This document shows positions 16,164-23,708 of a DNA stretch of 64,000 nucleotides, one piece after another. The position numbers and the translations under genes were made by a program. The DNA is from Segatella copri (lineage in GTDB: Bacteria; Bacteroidota; Bacteroidia; Bacteroidales; Bacteroidaceae). Each line of letters begins with the position of its first letter. The first letter of the stretch is position 1. The stretch spans positions 1,609,001 through 1,673,000 of the forward strand of contig NZ_CP137557.1 in assembly GCF_019249655.2 (NCBI RefSeq), written 5' to 3'. The notes under the pieces are model-generated. The model searched no databases and was not told the origin of the DNA. It was given only the letters and a program-made list of their open reading frames with translations.

Positions 16164-16403
16164 TTACTCTGCTACAGTTGAATCTGCTGCTACAGAAGTC
16201 TCTACTGGAGTCTCTGCTGGAGCTGCCTTCTCTTCTGCAGAATCCTCTGTTGCTTTTACTGTTGTGTCAGCTGGAGCCTCTGCTGGAGCTACTGTGTCAA
16301 CTGGAGCTACTGATGAAACACTTGCCATCTTGTTGCTGGCGAATACGTTGCTAACTGATACCATTACCATAGCAGCGATAGCTGCGAATACTAACTTTTT
16401 CAT
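16164..16403 (-). CDS. Small exported Ala/Pro/Val-rich protein, probable sigma-54 target
   Basis: 79 residues. A signal peptide (MKKLVFAAIAAMVMVSVSNVFA) precedes about 57 residues of low complexity dominated by Ala, Pro, Val, Thr, Ser and acidic residues, with repeated VAPVDT/AEAP/AETPVET blocks. No cysteine is present, so no lipobox. The mature part is probably disordered and periplasmic or surface-exposed. It lies alone between a hybrid kinase and an NtrC-type regulator, has its own terminator, and is preceded by a near-consensus sigma-54 promoter and an upstream half-site array. I infer that it is the output of that signalling pair. Its function is unknown. Confidence 0.8.
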   Translation of the reverse strand: MKKLVFAAIAAMVMVSVSNVFASNKMASVSSVAPVDTVAPAEAPADTTVKATEDSAEEKAAPAETPVETSVAADSTVAE

Positions 16404-16503
16404 AATCTTTTATTTTTTTAATTGTGAATATTATGTTTATTACTTCTTTCATGAACTGCCTTACTTGCATTGCTGCTTGTTTGCGAGTTCACTATCTAAT
16501 ATC

Positions 16504-16518
16504 ACAATCTGCGTGCCA
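16504..16518 (-). promoter_or_regulatory. Candidate sigma-54 promoter (-24/-12)
   Basis: On the complement the sequence is TGGCACGCAGATTGT. It matches TGGCACG-N4-TTGC except for the final base (T instead of C), with the GG and GT ten bases apart. A start near 16490 would give a leader of about 90 nt before the small exported protein. A second partial TGGCAC lies at about 16571-16576. Confidence 0.6.
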
Positions 16519-16594
16519 AAAGATGATGAAAAAGTGTAAGTTTCTGATAATCAGTAAGAGCTTCTCTTTGTGCCAGTTTTCAAACTTGTGGAAG

Positions 16595-16662
16595 TTGGGG
16601 AACTGGTGTGGAATTATTCCCCAAAAAGTTGGGGAATGGCATCAGATTCCCCACTTCCCCAC
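16595..16662 (-). promoter_or_regulatory. Candidate enhancer array for the NtrC-type regulator
   Basis: Five copies of TTCCCCA(A/C) in alternating orientation: 16595-16602, 16617-16624, 16629-16636, 16647-16654 and 16655-16662. The second and third form a perfect inverted repeat with a 4-bp spacer. The array lies about 80-160 bp upstream of the sigma-54 promoter, the usual place for enhancer sites, and just beyond the regulator's stop codon. Confidence 0.6.
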
Positions 16663-16666
16663 ATCA

Positions 16667-18016
16667 TCAGATGCCGTACTTCTTCATCTTGTTATACAGC
16701 GTCTTTCTATCCACGGCGAGCAATTGTGCAGCCTTGCTCTTGTTGCCTCCTGCAGCTTTCAGCGCAGCCTCTATTCGCTGCAGTTCGGTTTCCTCATCGT
16801 GCAGGGTGGTTGGGGCTTGTGGCTGGATGTGTGCCATACTCTGTTCCAGTTCGGTTACTCCGATGTATCTGCCGGTGGCGAGAAGGGTGGCGCGCTTCAT
16901 TACATTATTCAATTCTCGCAGGTTGCCTGGCCAGTTGTAGGCGGCAATTCGCTCCTTCGCCTTGCTGTCGAGTCCTTCTACATTTCTGTTAAGCTCCTTG
17001 TTGGCATGCTTGATAAAGAGGTCGGCGAAGAGGAAGATGTCGGCACCACGGTCTTTCAGCTCGGGCATGTAGATGGTGAACTCGTTGACGCGATGGTAGA
17101 GGTCTTCACGGAAGTTTCCTTCTGTCACACGCTGCGCCAGGTTCTCATTGGTGGCACATACCAGTCGGATATCGATGTCTATCTCCTTGGTGCTTCCCAC
17201 CGGACGGATTTTTCGTTCCTGTAGGGCACGGAGCAGTTGCACCTGCACCTCATAGTTCAGGTTTCCCATCTCGTCGAGGAAGAGCGTTCCGCCATTCGCC
17301 ATCTCGAATGCACCCTTCTTATCCTGCTCGGCTCCCGTAAAGGCTCCCTTCACATGACCGAAGAATTCAGAAGCTGCTACATCCTTTGGGATGGCACCAC
17401 AGTCGAGGGCGAAGAATGGCTTTCCTGCCCGCTGACTTAATTCGTGGATTCTGCGAGCCACATACTCCTTTCCCGTTCCGCTGGCTCCTAGAATGAGAAC
17501 CGACATAGGGGTAGGGGCCACCAGAGAAACGAAACTATAGAGCTTACGGGAAGCTTCGCTTTCGCCCTCCAGATATTTAGGAACATCGCCGGCAGGTGCT
17601 GCCACCTTGGTGTTCTTGTCTTCTGTGGTGCTTGTATTTTGAGTCTTCTTCGGAGCCTTGATGGCTTCTTTAATCTTATCCAGGAGAATATCAGGTTGGA
17701 AAGGTTTTGCCACATAATCGGTGGCACCCGACTTCATGGCGAGTACCACATTTTGGATTTCGGCATAGCTGGTCATTACAATGAATGGAACCAGCATACC
17801 GTGCTTTCTCATCCATTGTAACAGGAAGATGCCATCGTGGTCGGGAAGACGAAGATCGGACAAAACCAAATCAAATCCGCTTTCAGTCTTCTCGTAAATC
17901 TGTATGGCCGCTTTTACCGAAGTAGCTTTCTCTACTTCGAATCCCTTCTTTTTGAGCCATGTCTGAATCATGGTTCCAAATGCGATATCGTCTTCAACTA
18001 TTAGAATCTTTTCCAT
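16667..18016 (-). CDS. Sigma-54-dependent response regulator (NtrC/AtoC type)
   Basis: 449 residues. The N-terminal receiver has Asp54 as the phosphoacceptor (VLSDLRLPDHDG) and Lys104. The AAA+ domain has Walker A GASGTGKE (177-184), the sigma-54-contacting loop GAFTGA (224-229) intact, Walker B TLFLDEM (244-250) and the arginine-finger region FREDLYHRVNEF. The C-terminal Fis-type helix-turn-helix ends at GGNKSKAAQLLAVDRKTLYNKMK. It activates sigma-54 holoenzyme from upstream sites. A promoter lies 50 bp upstream. Position next to the hybrid kinase and the small exported-protein gene makes those the likely partner and target. Confidence 0.95.
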   Translation of the reverse strand: MEKILIVEDDIAFGTMIQTWLKKKGFEVEKATSVKAAIQIYEKTESGFDLVLSDLRLPDHDGIFLLQWMRKHGMLVPFIVMTSYAEIQNVVLAMKSGATDYVAKPFQPDILLDKIKEAIKAPKKTQNTSTTEDKNTKVAAPAGDVPKYLEGESEASRKLYSFVSLVAPTPMSVLILGASGTGKEYVARRIHELSQRAGKPFFALDCGAIPKDVAASEFFGHVKGAFTGAEQDKKGAFEMANGGTLFLDEMGNLNYEVQVQLLRALQERKIRPVGSTKEIDIDIRLVCATNENLAQRVTEGNFREDLYHRVNEFTIYMPELKDRGADIFLFADLFIKHANKELNRNVEGLDSKAKERIAAYNWPGNLRELNNVMKRATLLATGRYIGVTELEQSMAHIQPQAPTTLHDEETELQRIEAALKAAGGNKSKAAQLLAVDRKTLYNKMKKYGI

Positions 18017-18067
18017 ATTACAATCCTTTTGTCACTTTCTTCTCGTAAAGATGCTTTATTGCGTGCG

Positions 18068-18099
18068 CAAAGTTAGCATTAATATTTGATATAAGCAAA
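18068..18099 (-). promoter_or_regulatory. Promoter of the sigma-54 response-regulator gene
   Basis: On the complement, TTTG, then 20 bp, then TAACTTTG (18068-18075): a near-perfect Bacteroidetes housekeeping promoter with a leader of about 45 nt. Confidence 0.65.
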
Positions 18100-18197
18100 G
18101 AAAAAGGTAGTTTATTTTGAAATTTCGCCAAAGATTTTGGTGCTTTTCTCACAAAAGTTCATAAAAGTGAGCTTTTATCTCACCATGAATGGACTTT

Positions 18198-18232
18198 TGC
18201 AACCGAGTTGCAGAAGCCTTTTCGTAATTTTG
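18198..18232 (+). promoter_or_regulatory. Promoter and palindromic operator candidate of the P-type ATPase gene
   Basis: TAATTTTG (18225-18232) is the -7 element. The perfect inverted repeat TGCAAC-CGA-GTTGCA (18198-18212) covers the -33 area, and TTTTGCAACCGA appears twice. A repressor site is plausible for a metal exporter; the regulator is not in the window. Confidence 0.45.
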
Positions 18233-18296
18233 CAACCGAAAACAAGAACGGAACGTTATGTTTCGAATGATATAGAATTAAAAGTATTGTAAAATT

Positions 18297-20033
18297 ATGG
18301 AAGAAATGAAACATCATCATTGTGATTGTTCCATGGATGAACATCATGAGCACCATGAGCATCATGGATGTGGCTGCCATCATCATCACCACGAAGAAGG
18401 GAGCCTGAAGTCGAAACTCTATCTTATCGGTGTAACCATCATCCTCCTGATTGTCGCCGTGTTTATCGAGAAGCATTATGACCTTGCCACCTGGCAGTTG
18501 CTCCTGGTCTATCTGATACCTTATTTATTAATAGGACATGAGACCTTGGGCGAGGCGGCAGAAGGCATCGCCAAGGGCGATATGTTTAACGAGCATTTCC
18601 TGATGGCGATAGCTACCATCGGCGCTCTTTGCATCGGATTCTTCCCGGGGGCTGAAACGGAATTTCCAGAAGCAGTCTTCGTGATGCTCTTCTTCCAGGT
18701 GGGAGAACTCTTCGAGGGATATGCCGAGGGAAAGAGCCGCGATAGTATCTCGCATCTGATGGATATCCGTCCGGATGTGGCGAATGTAATCAGGAATAAA
18801 GAAGTACAGTCGGTGGCTCCAGATACGGTAAAGATAGGAGAGACTATCCTGATTAAAAGAGGCGAGAAGATTCCGCTGGATGGTATCGTGACAGAAGGAT
18901 CTGCCTTGCTGGATACGGTGGCGTTGACGGGCGAAAGCGTGCCTCGTGCTATCAAGGAAGGAGAAGAAATCTATTCGGGCTGTATTAACCTGAAAGGCGA
19001 ACTCAAGGTTCGTACCATCAAGACTTTCGGCGAGAGTACGGCATCTAAGATTATCGCTTTGGTGGAGAGTGCTGATAAGAACAAGTCGAAGAGCGAGGCG
19101 TTCATCACTCGTTTTGCCCGAATCTATACGCCTATCGTGGTATTCGCCGCATTGGCTTTGGCGATTATTCCTCCTATGTTGGGAGCGATGGGCATCGCCA
19201 CCAGCCTGATGGGTGGGGGAACCTTTGGCGAAAACTTCCCTCTGTGGCTGAACCGTGCCTTGATATTCCTGGTGGTATCCTGTCCTTGCGCCCTAGTAAT
19301 TAGTGTGCCGCTCACCTTCTTCGGTGGAATTGGCGGCGCATCAAGAAATGGTATTCTGATTAAGGGAAGTAATTATATGGATGCGCTTGCCAAAATAGGA
19401 ACCGTTGTGTTCGACAAGACGGGAACCTTGACGCATGGCGAGGTGCTTGTACAGGCTGATGAAGGAGCACCCGTGGTGGTGAACGATGGCATCAAGGAGG
19501 GAAGTGCTGAGGCTGTGAGATGCCTGAAGACACTTGGCGTGGAGAAGACTGTGATGTTGACGGGCGACCATGAGGAGATTGGAAAGAAGGTGGCCGGACA
19601 AGTGGGCGTTGATGAATATTATGCCGAACTTCTGCCTGCTGATAAGGTAACTCATCTGGAAGAACTGTTGAAGATGAAGCCTTCCGGCAAGACCTTGGCA
19701 TACGTGGGTGATGGTATCAACGATGCCCCTGTATTGAAGCGTGCTGATGTAGGAATAGCGATGGGTGCTTTGGGAAGTGATGCTGCCATTGATGCTGCCG
19801 ATGTGGTATTGATGGACGATGACCCGAGAAAGATAGCACTGGCGATGAAGATTGCTCGCCATACGATCCACGTGGCTCACGAGAATGTGATTTTTGCTAT
19901 CGCTGTAAAGATGGCAGTCTTGATTCTTGCCACCGTCGGCTTGGGCACCATGTGGATGGCGGTATTTGCTGATGTGGGCGTTACGGTGCTGGCGGTATTG
20001 AATGCTATGCGAACGCTGAAGAAGAAGAGATAA
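18297..20033 (+). CDS. Metal-transporting P1B-type ATPase lacking most of its N domain
   Basis: 578 residues. A His/Cys-rich N-terminus (residues 6-32) replaces a heavy-metal-associated domain. The A-domain motif TGES (211-214), the membrane CPC (329-331) of P1B pumps, the phosphorylation motif DKTGTLT (Asp373), TGD (422-424) and GDGINDAP (471-478) are present. Only about 42 residues separate DKTGTLT from TGD, while ATP-binding N domains normally make this about 140; the HP nucleotide-binding motif is missing. The frame stays open through the junction (residues 383-397), so this is an in-frame loss. Zn/Cd/Co export is the family guess, but ATP binding is doubtful. It is monocistronic, with terminators after it. 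Confidence 0.85.
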   Translation: MEEMKHHHCDCSMDEHHEHHEHHGCGCHHHHHEEGSLKSKLYLIGVTIILLIVAVFIEKHYDLATWQLLLVYLIPYLLIGHETLGEAAEGIAKGDMFNEHFLMAIATIGALCIGFFPGAETEFPEAVFVMLFFQVGELFEGYAEGKSRDSISHLMDIRPDVANVIRNKEVQSVAPDTVKIGETILIKRGEKIPLDGIVTEGSALLDTVALTGESVPRAIKEGEEIYSGCINLKGELKVRTIKTFGESTASKIIALVESADKNKSKSEAFITRFARIYTPIVVFAALALAIIPPMLGAMGIATSLMGGGTFGENFPLWLNRALIFLVVSCPCALVISVPLTFFGGIGGASRNGILIKGSNYMDALAKIGTVVFDKTGTLTHGEVLVQADEGAPVVVNDGIKEGSAEAVRCLKTLGVEKTVMLTGDHEEIGKKVAGQVGVDEYYAELLPADKVTHLEELLKMKPSGKTLAYVGDGINDAPVLKRADVGIAMGALGSDAAIDAADVVLMDDDPRKIALAMKIARHTIHVAHENVIFAIAVKMAVLILATVGLGTMWMAVFADVGVTVLAVLNAMRTLKKKR

Positions 20034-20044
20034 GAATGGTGTGG

Positions 20045-20067
20045 AGCCTCCAGCAAGCGTGGAGGCT
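20045..20067 (+). terminator. Hairpin after the P-type ATPase gene
   Basis: AGCCTCCA/TGGAGGCT perfect 8-bp stem, 12 bp after the stop codon. Confidence 0.55.
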
Positions 20068-20077
20068 TCATGAAATA

Positions 20078-20115
20078 AAAAAGCTGTGTTGATCCGTAGA
20101 TGAACACAGCTTTTT
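20078..20115. terminator. Bidirectional rho-independent terminator
   Basis: AAAAAGCTGTGTT pairs with AACACAGCTTTTT, giving a T-run on both strands between the convergent P-type ATPase and fucP genes. Confidence 0.85.
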
Positions 20116-20119
20116 CTTG

Positions 20120-20154
20120 TTTTATATAGGAACTTCTCTTTTATATAGGAACTT
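20120..20154. repeat. 16-bp direct repeat at the fucP stop codon
   Basis: TTTTATATAGGAACTT occurs at 20120-20135 and 20139-20154; the second copy contains the first base pairs of the fucP stop. It may be a small duplication of the gene end. Confidence 0.55.
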
Positions 20155-21481
20155 ATCCGAATAGTTTTCCTATGCTACGCAACTTGGTGCGGTATCCGTA
20201 GATGGCGATGACCACGAAACAGATGAATGGGAGGATGAACGATACATTGGTTGATGGCATGCCGAATACGGTATGCATATCGATGATGGATGCCTGCAAA
20301 GGTGGCAAGACACTACCACCCAAGATAGCCATGATCAAACCTGCTGCACCAAACTTGGCATCGTCGCCAAGACCCCTCAGGGCAATGCCATAGATGGTAG
20401 GGAACATCAGCGACATGCAGGCACTGACTGCTACCAGGCAGTAGAGACCCCAGATGTTGTGGAGTGCAATGACACCCACGGTGAAGCAACCACCTGCTGT
20501 CGCCAGAATCATCAGCAACTGACCTGCATTGAAGAAGCGGAGAATGAAGGTGCAGATGAAGCGTGAACAGCAGAACAGTACCATTGCCACGATGTTGAAC
20601 TTCTGCGAGGTTACCTCGGCATCAATCTCTGCCATGCCTTCCTGCATCAGGATGCGGGTACCATACTGGATGATGAAGGTCCAGCACATAATCTGCGCAC
20701 CCACATAGAAGAACTGGGTGAATACGCCTTCACGATAGTGTGGCATGCGGAAGATGCGGCGCAGGGTAGGCATGAAGTTAATCTTGTTGTCTTTCTCGCT
20801 GTTCTTCGGCATCTTGGTGAACAGGATGACGAAGAAGATGGTGAGGATAACCAGACCGATAATCAGGTATGGATTGATTAATACCGAAAGGTCATATTCC
20901 TTGATTGCTTCAAACTCGCTCTCCGAGAGATTGGTGCGCCCCGCCGTATCAAGCGGGTTGAGCTTGGCCTGGATGAAGTTCATTGCCACATACATACCCA
21001 GCAGCGAACCCATCGGGTTGAACGATTGCGCCAGGTTCAGTCGGCGTGTAGCCGTCTCCTCCGTTCCCATCGAGAGAATGTAAGGATTGCTCGATGTCTC
21101 CAGAAAGGAGAGTCCGCAGGTAAGGATGAAGTAGGCGAGCAAGAATGGATAGTATTCGCCCATCATCTTAGCCGGATAGAAGAGGAAGGCACCGAAGGCA
21201 TAGAGTCCTAATCCCAGCAGTACGCCCGCCTTGTAGGAGAAGCGGCGGATAAAGATGGCGGCTGGGAATGCCATGGCGAAGTAACCGCCGTAGAAGGCTA
21301 CCTGTACCAGGGCACCATCCGTAGAAGACATTCGGAAAATCTTGGAGAATGCCTTCACCATCGGATTGGTGATATCGTTGGCAAATCCCCAAAGTGCAAA
21401 GCACGATGTGATTAAGATGAAGGGTACGAGGTAGCTAACCCCATCCTTCATGAGAATTGATTCTTTCTTTTTCTGTTCCAT
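20153..21481 (-). CDS. fucP: L-fucose:H+ symporter
   Basis: 442 residues with 12 predicted membrane helices of the MFS FHS subfamily. The N-terminal helix carries ILITSCFALWGFANDITNP, where the Asp and Asn are conserved in FucP and needed for proton-coupled fucose uptake. Later family segments include FLETSSNPYI and LAQSFNPMGSLLGM. It is the last gene of the fuc operon, 33 bp after the kinase gene. It imports L-fucose across the inner membrane; the outer-membrane step and glycan hydrolysis are encoded elsewhere. The bidirectional terminator follows. Confidence 0.93.
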   Translation of the reverse strand: MEQKKKESILMKDGVSYLVPFILITSCFALWGFANDITNPMVKAFSKIFRMSSTDGALVQVAFYGGYFAMAFPAAIFIRRFSYKAGVLLGLGLYAFGAFLFYPAKMMGEYYPFLLAYFILTCGLSFLETSSNPYILSMGTEETATRRLNLAQSFNPMGSLLGMYVAMNFIQAKLNPLDTAGRTNLSESEFEAIKEYDLSVLINPYLIIGLVILTIFFVILFTKMPKNSEKDNKINFMPTLRRIFRMPHYREGVFTQFFYVGAQIMCWTFIIQYGTRILMQEGMAEIDAEVTSQKFNIVAMVLFCCSRFICTFILRFFNAGQLLMILATAGGCFTVGVIALHNIWGLYCLVAVSACMSLMFPTIYGIALRGLGDDAKFGAAGLIMAILGGSVLPPLQASIIDMHTVFGMPSTNVSFILPFICFVVIAIYGYRTKLRSIGKLFG

Positions 21482-21514
21482 GTTTTTAGGAAAAGTATTG
21501 TTGTTTTGTTTAAA

Positions 21515-22906
21515 CTAGATGCTTTGTCTTACAACGGCTCTCAGCTCGTTCATATCCTTAATTTCACCCTTGGCGAGTGCCTGGGTCAGGATATTGCCCA
21601 TGCCTGTGGCTTCGATAGGTCCTGCAACCACTGGTACACCTAGGGCTTCGGAGGTGAGACGGTTGAGTAACTTATTCTGTGAACCGCCACCGATGATGTG
21701 CATACTCTTGATAGGTTGTGGCAACATCTCGTTGAGGTGAGCAGTGGCCTCGGCATATTTGGCTGCCAGTGACTGGAGTACGCAGCGCACGATTTCTGCC
21801 TTGGTCTGAGGAACCTGCAACTGATGGGTGGCGCAATAGTCGATGATGGCCTGCTGCATGCATGCTGGATTTTGGAAAGCTGCGTCATCCACAGGGATGA
21901 TGGCATTGATGTGAGCCTCATCTGCCAGAGGAAGGATGACATCAAACTGCTGTTCCTCGCCATTCTCTTTCCATTCTGCCATCAGTCTCTGCATAATCCA
22001 AAGTCCTGTGATGTTCTGCAGGAAGGTGATGCGGCCGCCGATGCCGCCCTCATTGGTAAATTCAGCCTTTCGGGCTTCCTCGGTGAGGATAGGCTTTTCT
22101 ATCTCAACGCCTAGGAGCGACCAGGTGCCTGAACTGATGAAGGCTACCGGGCTCTCATCTTCTGTGGCTGGTACGGCAGCAACGGCACTAGCTGTATCGT
22201 GAGAGCCTACTGCGATGACATCTACCTCGCCCAATCCGGTTTCTTCTGCAATATCACGGCGCAGTTTTCCCCTTATGGTGCCTGGCATCACAATCTTACC
22301 GAAGATGTGGCGTGGAAGGTCCAGCTGGTCGATGGTTTCCCAATCCCAATCCTTGGTGCTGGCATTCAGCAGTTCTGAAGTGGATGCGATGGTATATTCA
22401 TTGTTGGCTTCGCCTGTGAGATAATAGCTGAAGAGGTCTGGGGTGAACAGCAGATGAGCAGCCTTTTCCAATTGCGGACTGTTGGCCTTCTTCATACTGT
22501 AGAGTTGGAAGAGGGTATTGATTTCCATCACCTGCGTGCCGTTGATGGCATAATGTGCCGATGGGTCAATCTGCTTGAATACTTCTTCCGGCATCCCCTT
22601 GGTGCGGGCATCGCGATAGCAGACTGGGTTGCCCAAAAGGTTACCGTCTTTGTCGATGAGTCCGAAATCCACTCCCCAGGTATCGATGGCGATGCCATCT
22701 ACCTTGAGACCTTTGGCTCCTGCCATTTTCAGCCCCGTCTTCATATCCTCGAAGAGGGCGAGGAAGTCCCAATATACGTGATTGCCTAATCTTACCTGTC
22801 GGTTAGGGAAACGATGGATGAGTTCCATTTCTAATTTGCCGTTTTCCAATTTGCCGGCGAGTACTCTTCCGCTTCCTCCACCGAAGTCAATAGCTAGATA
22901 AATCAT
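21515..22906 (-). CDS. fucK: Rhamnulokinase-family sugar kinase acting as L-fuculokinase
   Basis: 463 residues of the FGGY/RhaB kinase family. The N-terminal phosphate loop is AIDFGGGSGRVL, the substrate region TWGVDFGLID is followed by NPVCYRDART, and the C-terminal ATP-binding segment is HIIGGGSQNKLLNRL with EATGMGNIL. By sequence it is closest to rhamnulokinase, but the neighbours are fucI, fucA and fucP in the order I-A-K-P, as in Bacteroides, so its substrate is inferred to be L-fuculose. A strong terminator hairpin sits between it and fucA, so expression may depend on readthrough or an internal promoter. No rha genes are in the window. Confidence 0.88.
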   Translation of the reverse strand: MIYLAIDFGGGSGRVLAGKLENGKLEMELIHRFPNRQVRLGNHVYWDFLALFEDMKTGLKMAGAKGLKVDGIAIDTWGVDFGLIDKDGNLLGNPVCYRDARTKGMPEEVFKQIDPSAHYAINGTQVMEINTLFQLYSMKKANSPQLEKAAHLLFTPDLFSYYLTGEANNEYTIASTSELLNASTKDWDWETIDQLDLPRHIFGKIVMPGTIRGKLRRDIAEETGLGEVDVIAVGSHDTASAVAAVPATEDESPVAFISSGTWSLLGVEIEKPILTEEARKAEFTNEGGIGGRITFLQNITGLWIMQRLMAEWKENGEEQQFDVILPLADEAHINAIIPVDDAAFQNPACMQQAIIDYCATHQLQVPQTKAEIVRCVLQSLAAKYAEATAHLNEMLPQPIKSMHIIGGGSQNKLLNRLTSEALGVPVVAGPIEATGMGNILTQALAKGEIKDMNELRAVVRQSI

Positions 22907-22951
22907 GGTTATTTCTAAAAAGTTAGGGTAGATAAACTGTTAATTGGTAAA

Positions 22952-23001
22952 AAGCGGTAGGAGAGTGCCCCGTTAGCGGGCAGCTTTCTCTCCTACCGCT
23001 T
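22952..23001 (-). terminator. Strong terminator inside the fuc operon
   Basis: A perfect 14-bp stem AAGCGGTAGGAGAG / CTCTCCTACCGCTT encloses a second stem (GCCC..GGGC). On the complement it ends in TTTTTA. It lies after fucA and before fucK and would reduce downstream transcription. Confidence 0.8.
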
Positions 23002-23023
23002 CTCTCATATAGAGGATAGAGGC

Positions 23024-23659
23024 TTATTGTTTCTTGCCTAAAACGTAAACTTCAAGATCGTCGATTTCTTCTGGTGTCAGTGTGGTGTATTTGCCGCCAC
23101 TCTGAACGATGATGCGACAAGCCATCTCAAAGAACATGGCACGCTCGAACACCTCGTCGAAATTCTTTCCGCAAACCACCTGACCATGCTTCAGCAAGAG
23201 TGCAGAATTGTGGTCTTTCAATGCAGCGATAACGGCTGCTGCCAATTCTGGAGAACCAGGGCGATAGTATGGAATCACCGGGATTTCCTTACCTACATGA
23301 CATGGTACCTCTGCGGTTACATTGAAGTCTTTTGGAGTTTCCTGCATGCAAGCTACTGCTGTTGCAAAAGGAGACTGGAAGTGGAGAACCACATCACAAT
23401 CTGGACGCTCACGGAGTACGCCGAGGTGGAATCCGCTCTCCATAGAAGGTTTAACGCCATTGAGTACTTCGCCCGTTGCTACCAGGCACTGAGATACTTT
23501 CTCCTTCTGGAGACTAGGAACCCATGAACCTGTGCCAGAGACAAGTGCCTCGTCGCCAATGCGCCAAGAAAGGTTGCCACTACTGCAGATGGTGAGACCA
23601 GCGTCGCCTACGCGGTGAGCCTGCTCCAGGAATTTCTGAATATGCTCTTCTGTAATCAT
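23024..23659 (-). CDS. fucA: L-fuculose-1-phosphate aldolase (class II)
   Basis: 211 residues of the class II aldolase/adducin fold. CSSGNLSWR (residues 25-33) forms the phosphate site, SMESGFHLGVL holds the catalytic glutamate, and ALLLKHGQVVCG holds the late zinc histidine. In E. coli FucA the zinc pair is an HxH; here it reads HFQ (LHFQSPFAT), so one ligand is Gln. This may be the normal form in Bacteroidetes. The enzyme cleaves L-fuculose-1-P to dihydroxyacetone phosphate and L-lactaldehyde. It follows fucI by 49 bp and ends just before a strong terminator. Confidence 0.9.
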   Translation of the reverse strand: MITEEHIQKFLEQAHRVGDAGLTICSSGNLSWRIGDEALVSGTGSWVPSLQKEKVSQCLVATGEVLNGVKPSMESGFHLGVLRERPDCDVVLHFQSPFATAVACMQETPKDFNVTAEVPCHVGKEIPVIPYYRPGSPELAAAVIAALKDHNSALLLKHGQVVCGKNFDEVFERAMFFEMACRIIVQSGGKYTTLTPEEIDDLEVYVLGKKQ

Positions 23660-23708
23660 TTTCTTTTTCTTTCTATTTGAATGATATTCGTACTGATGGT
23701 GTTACACC

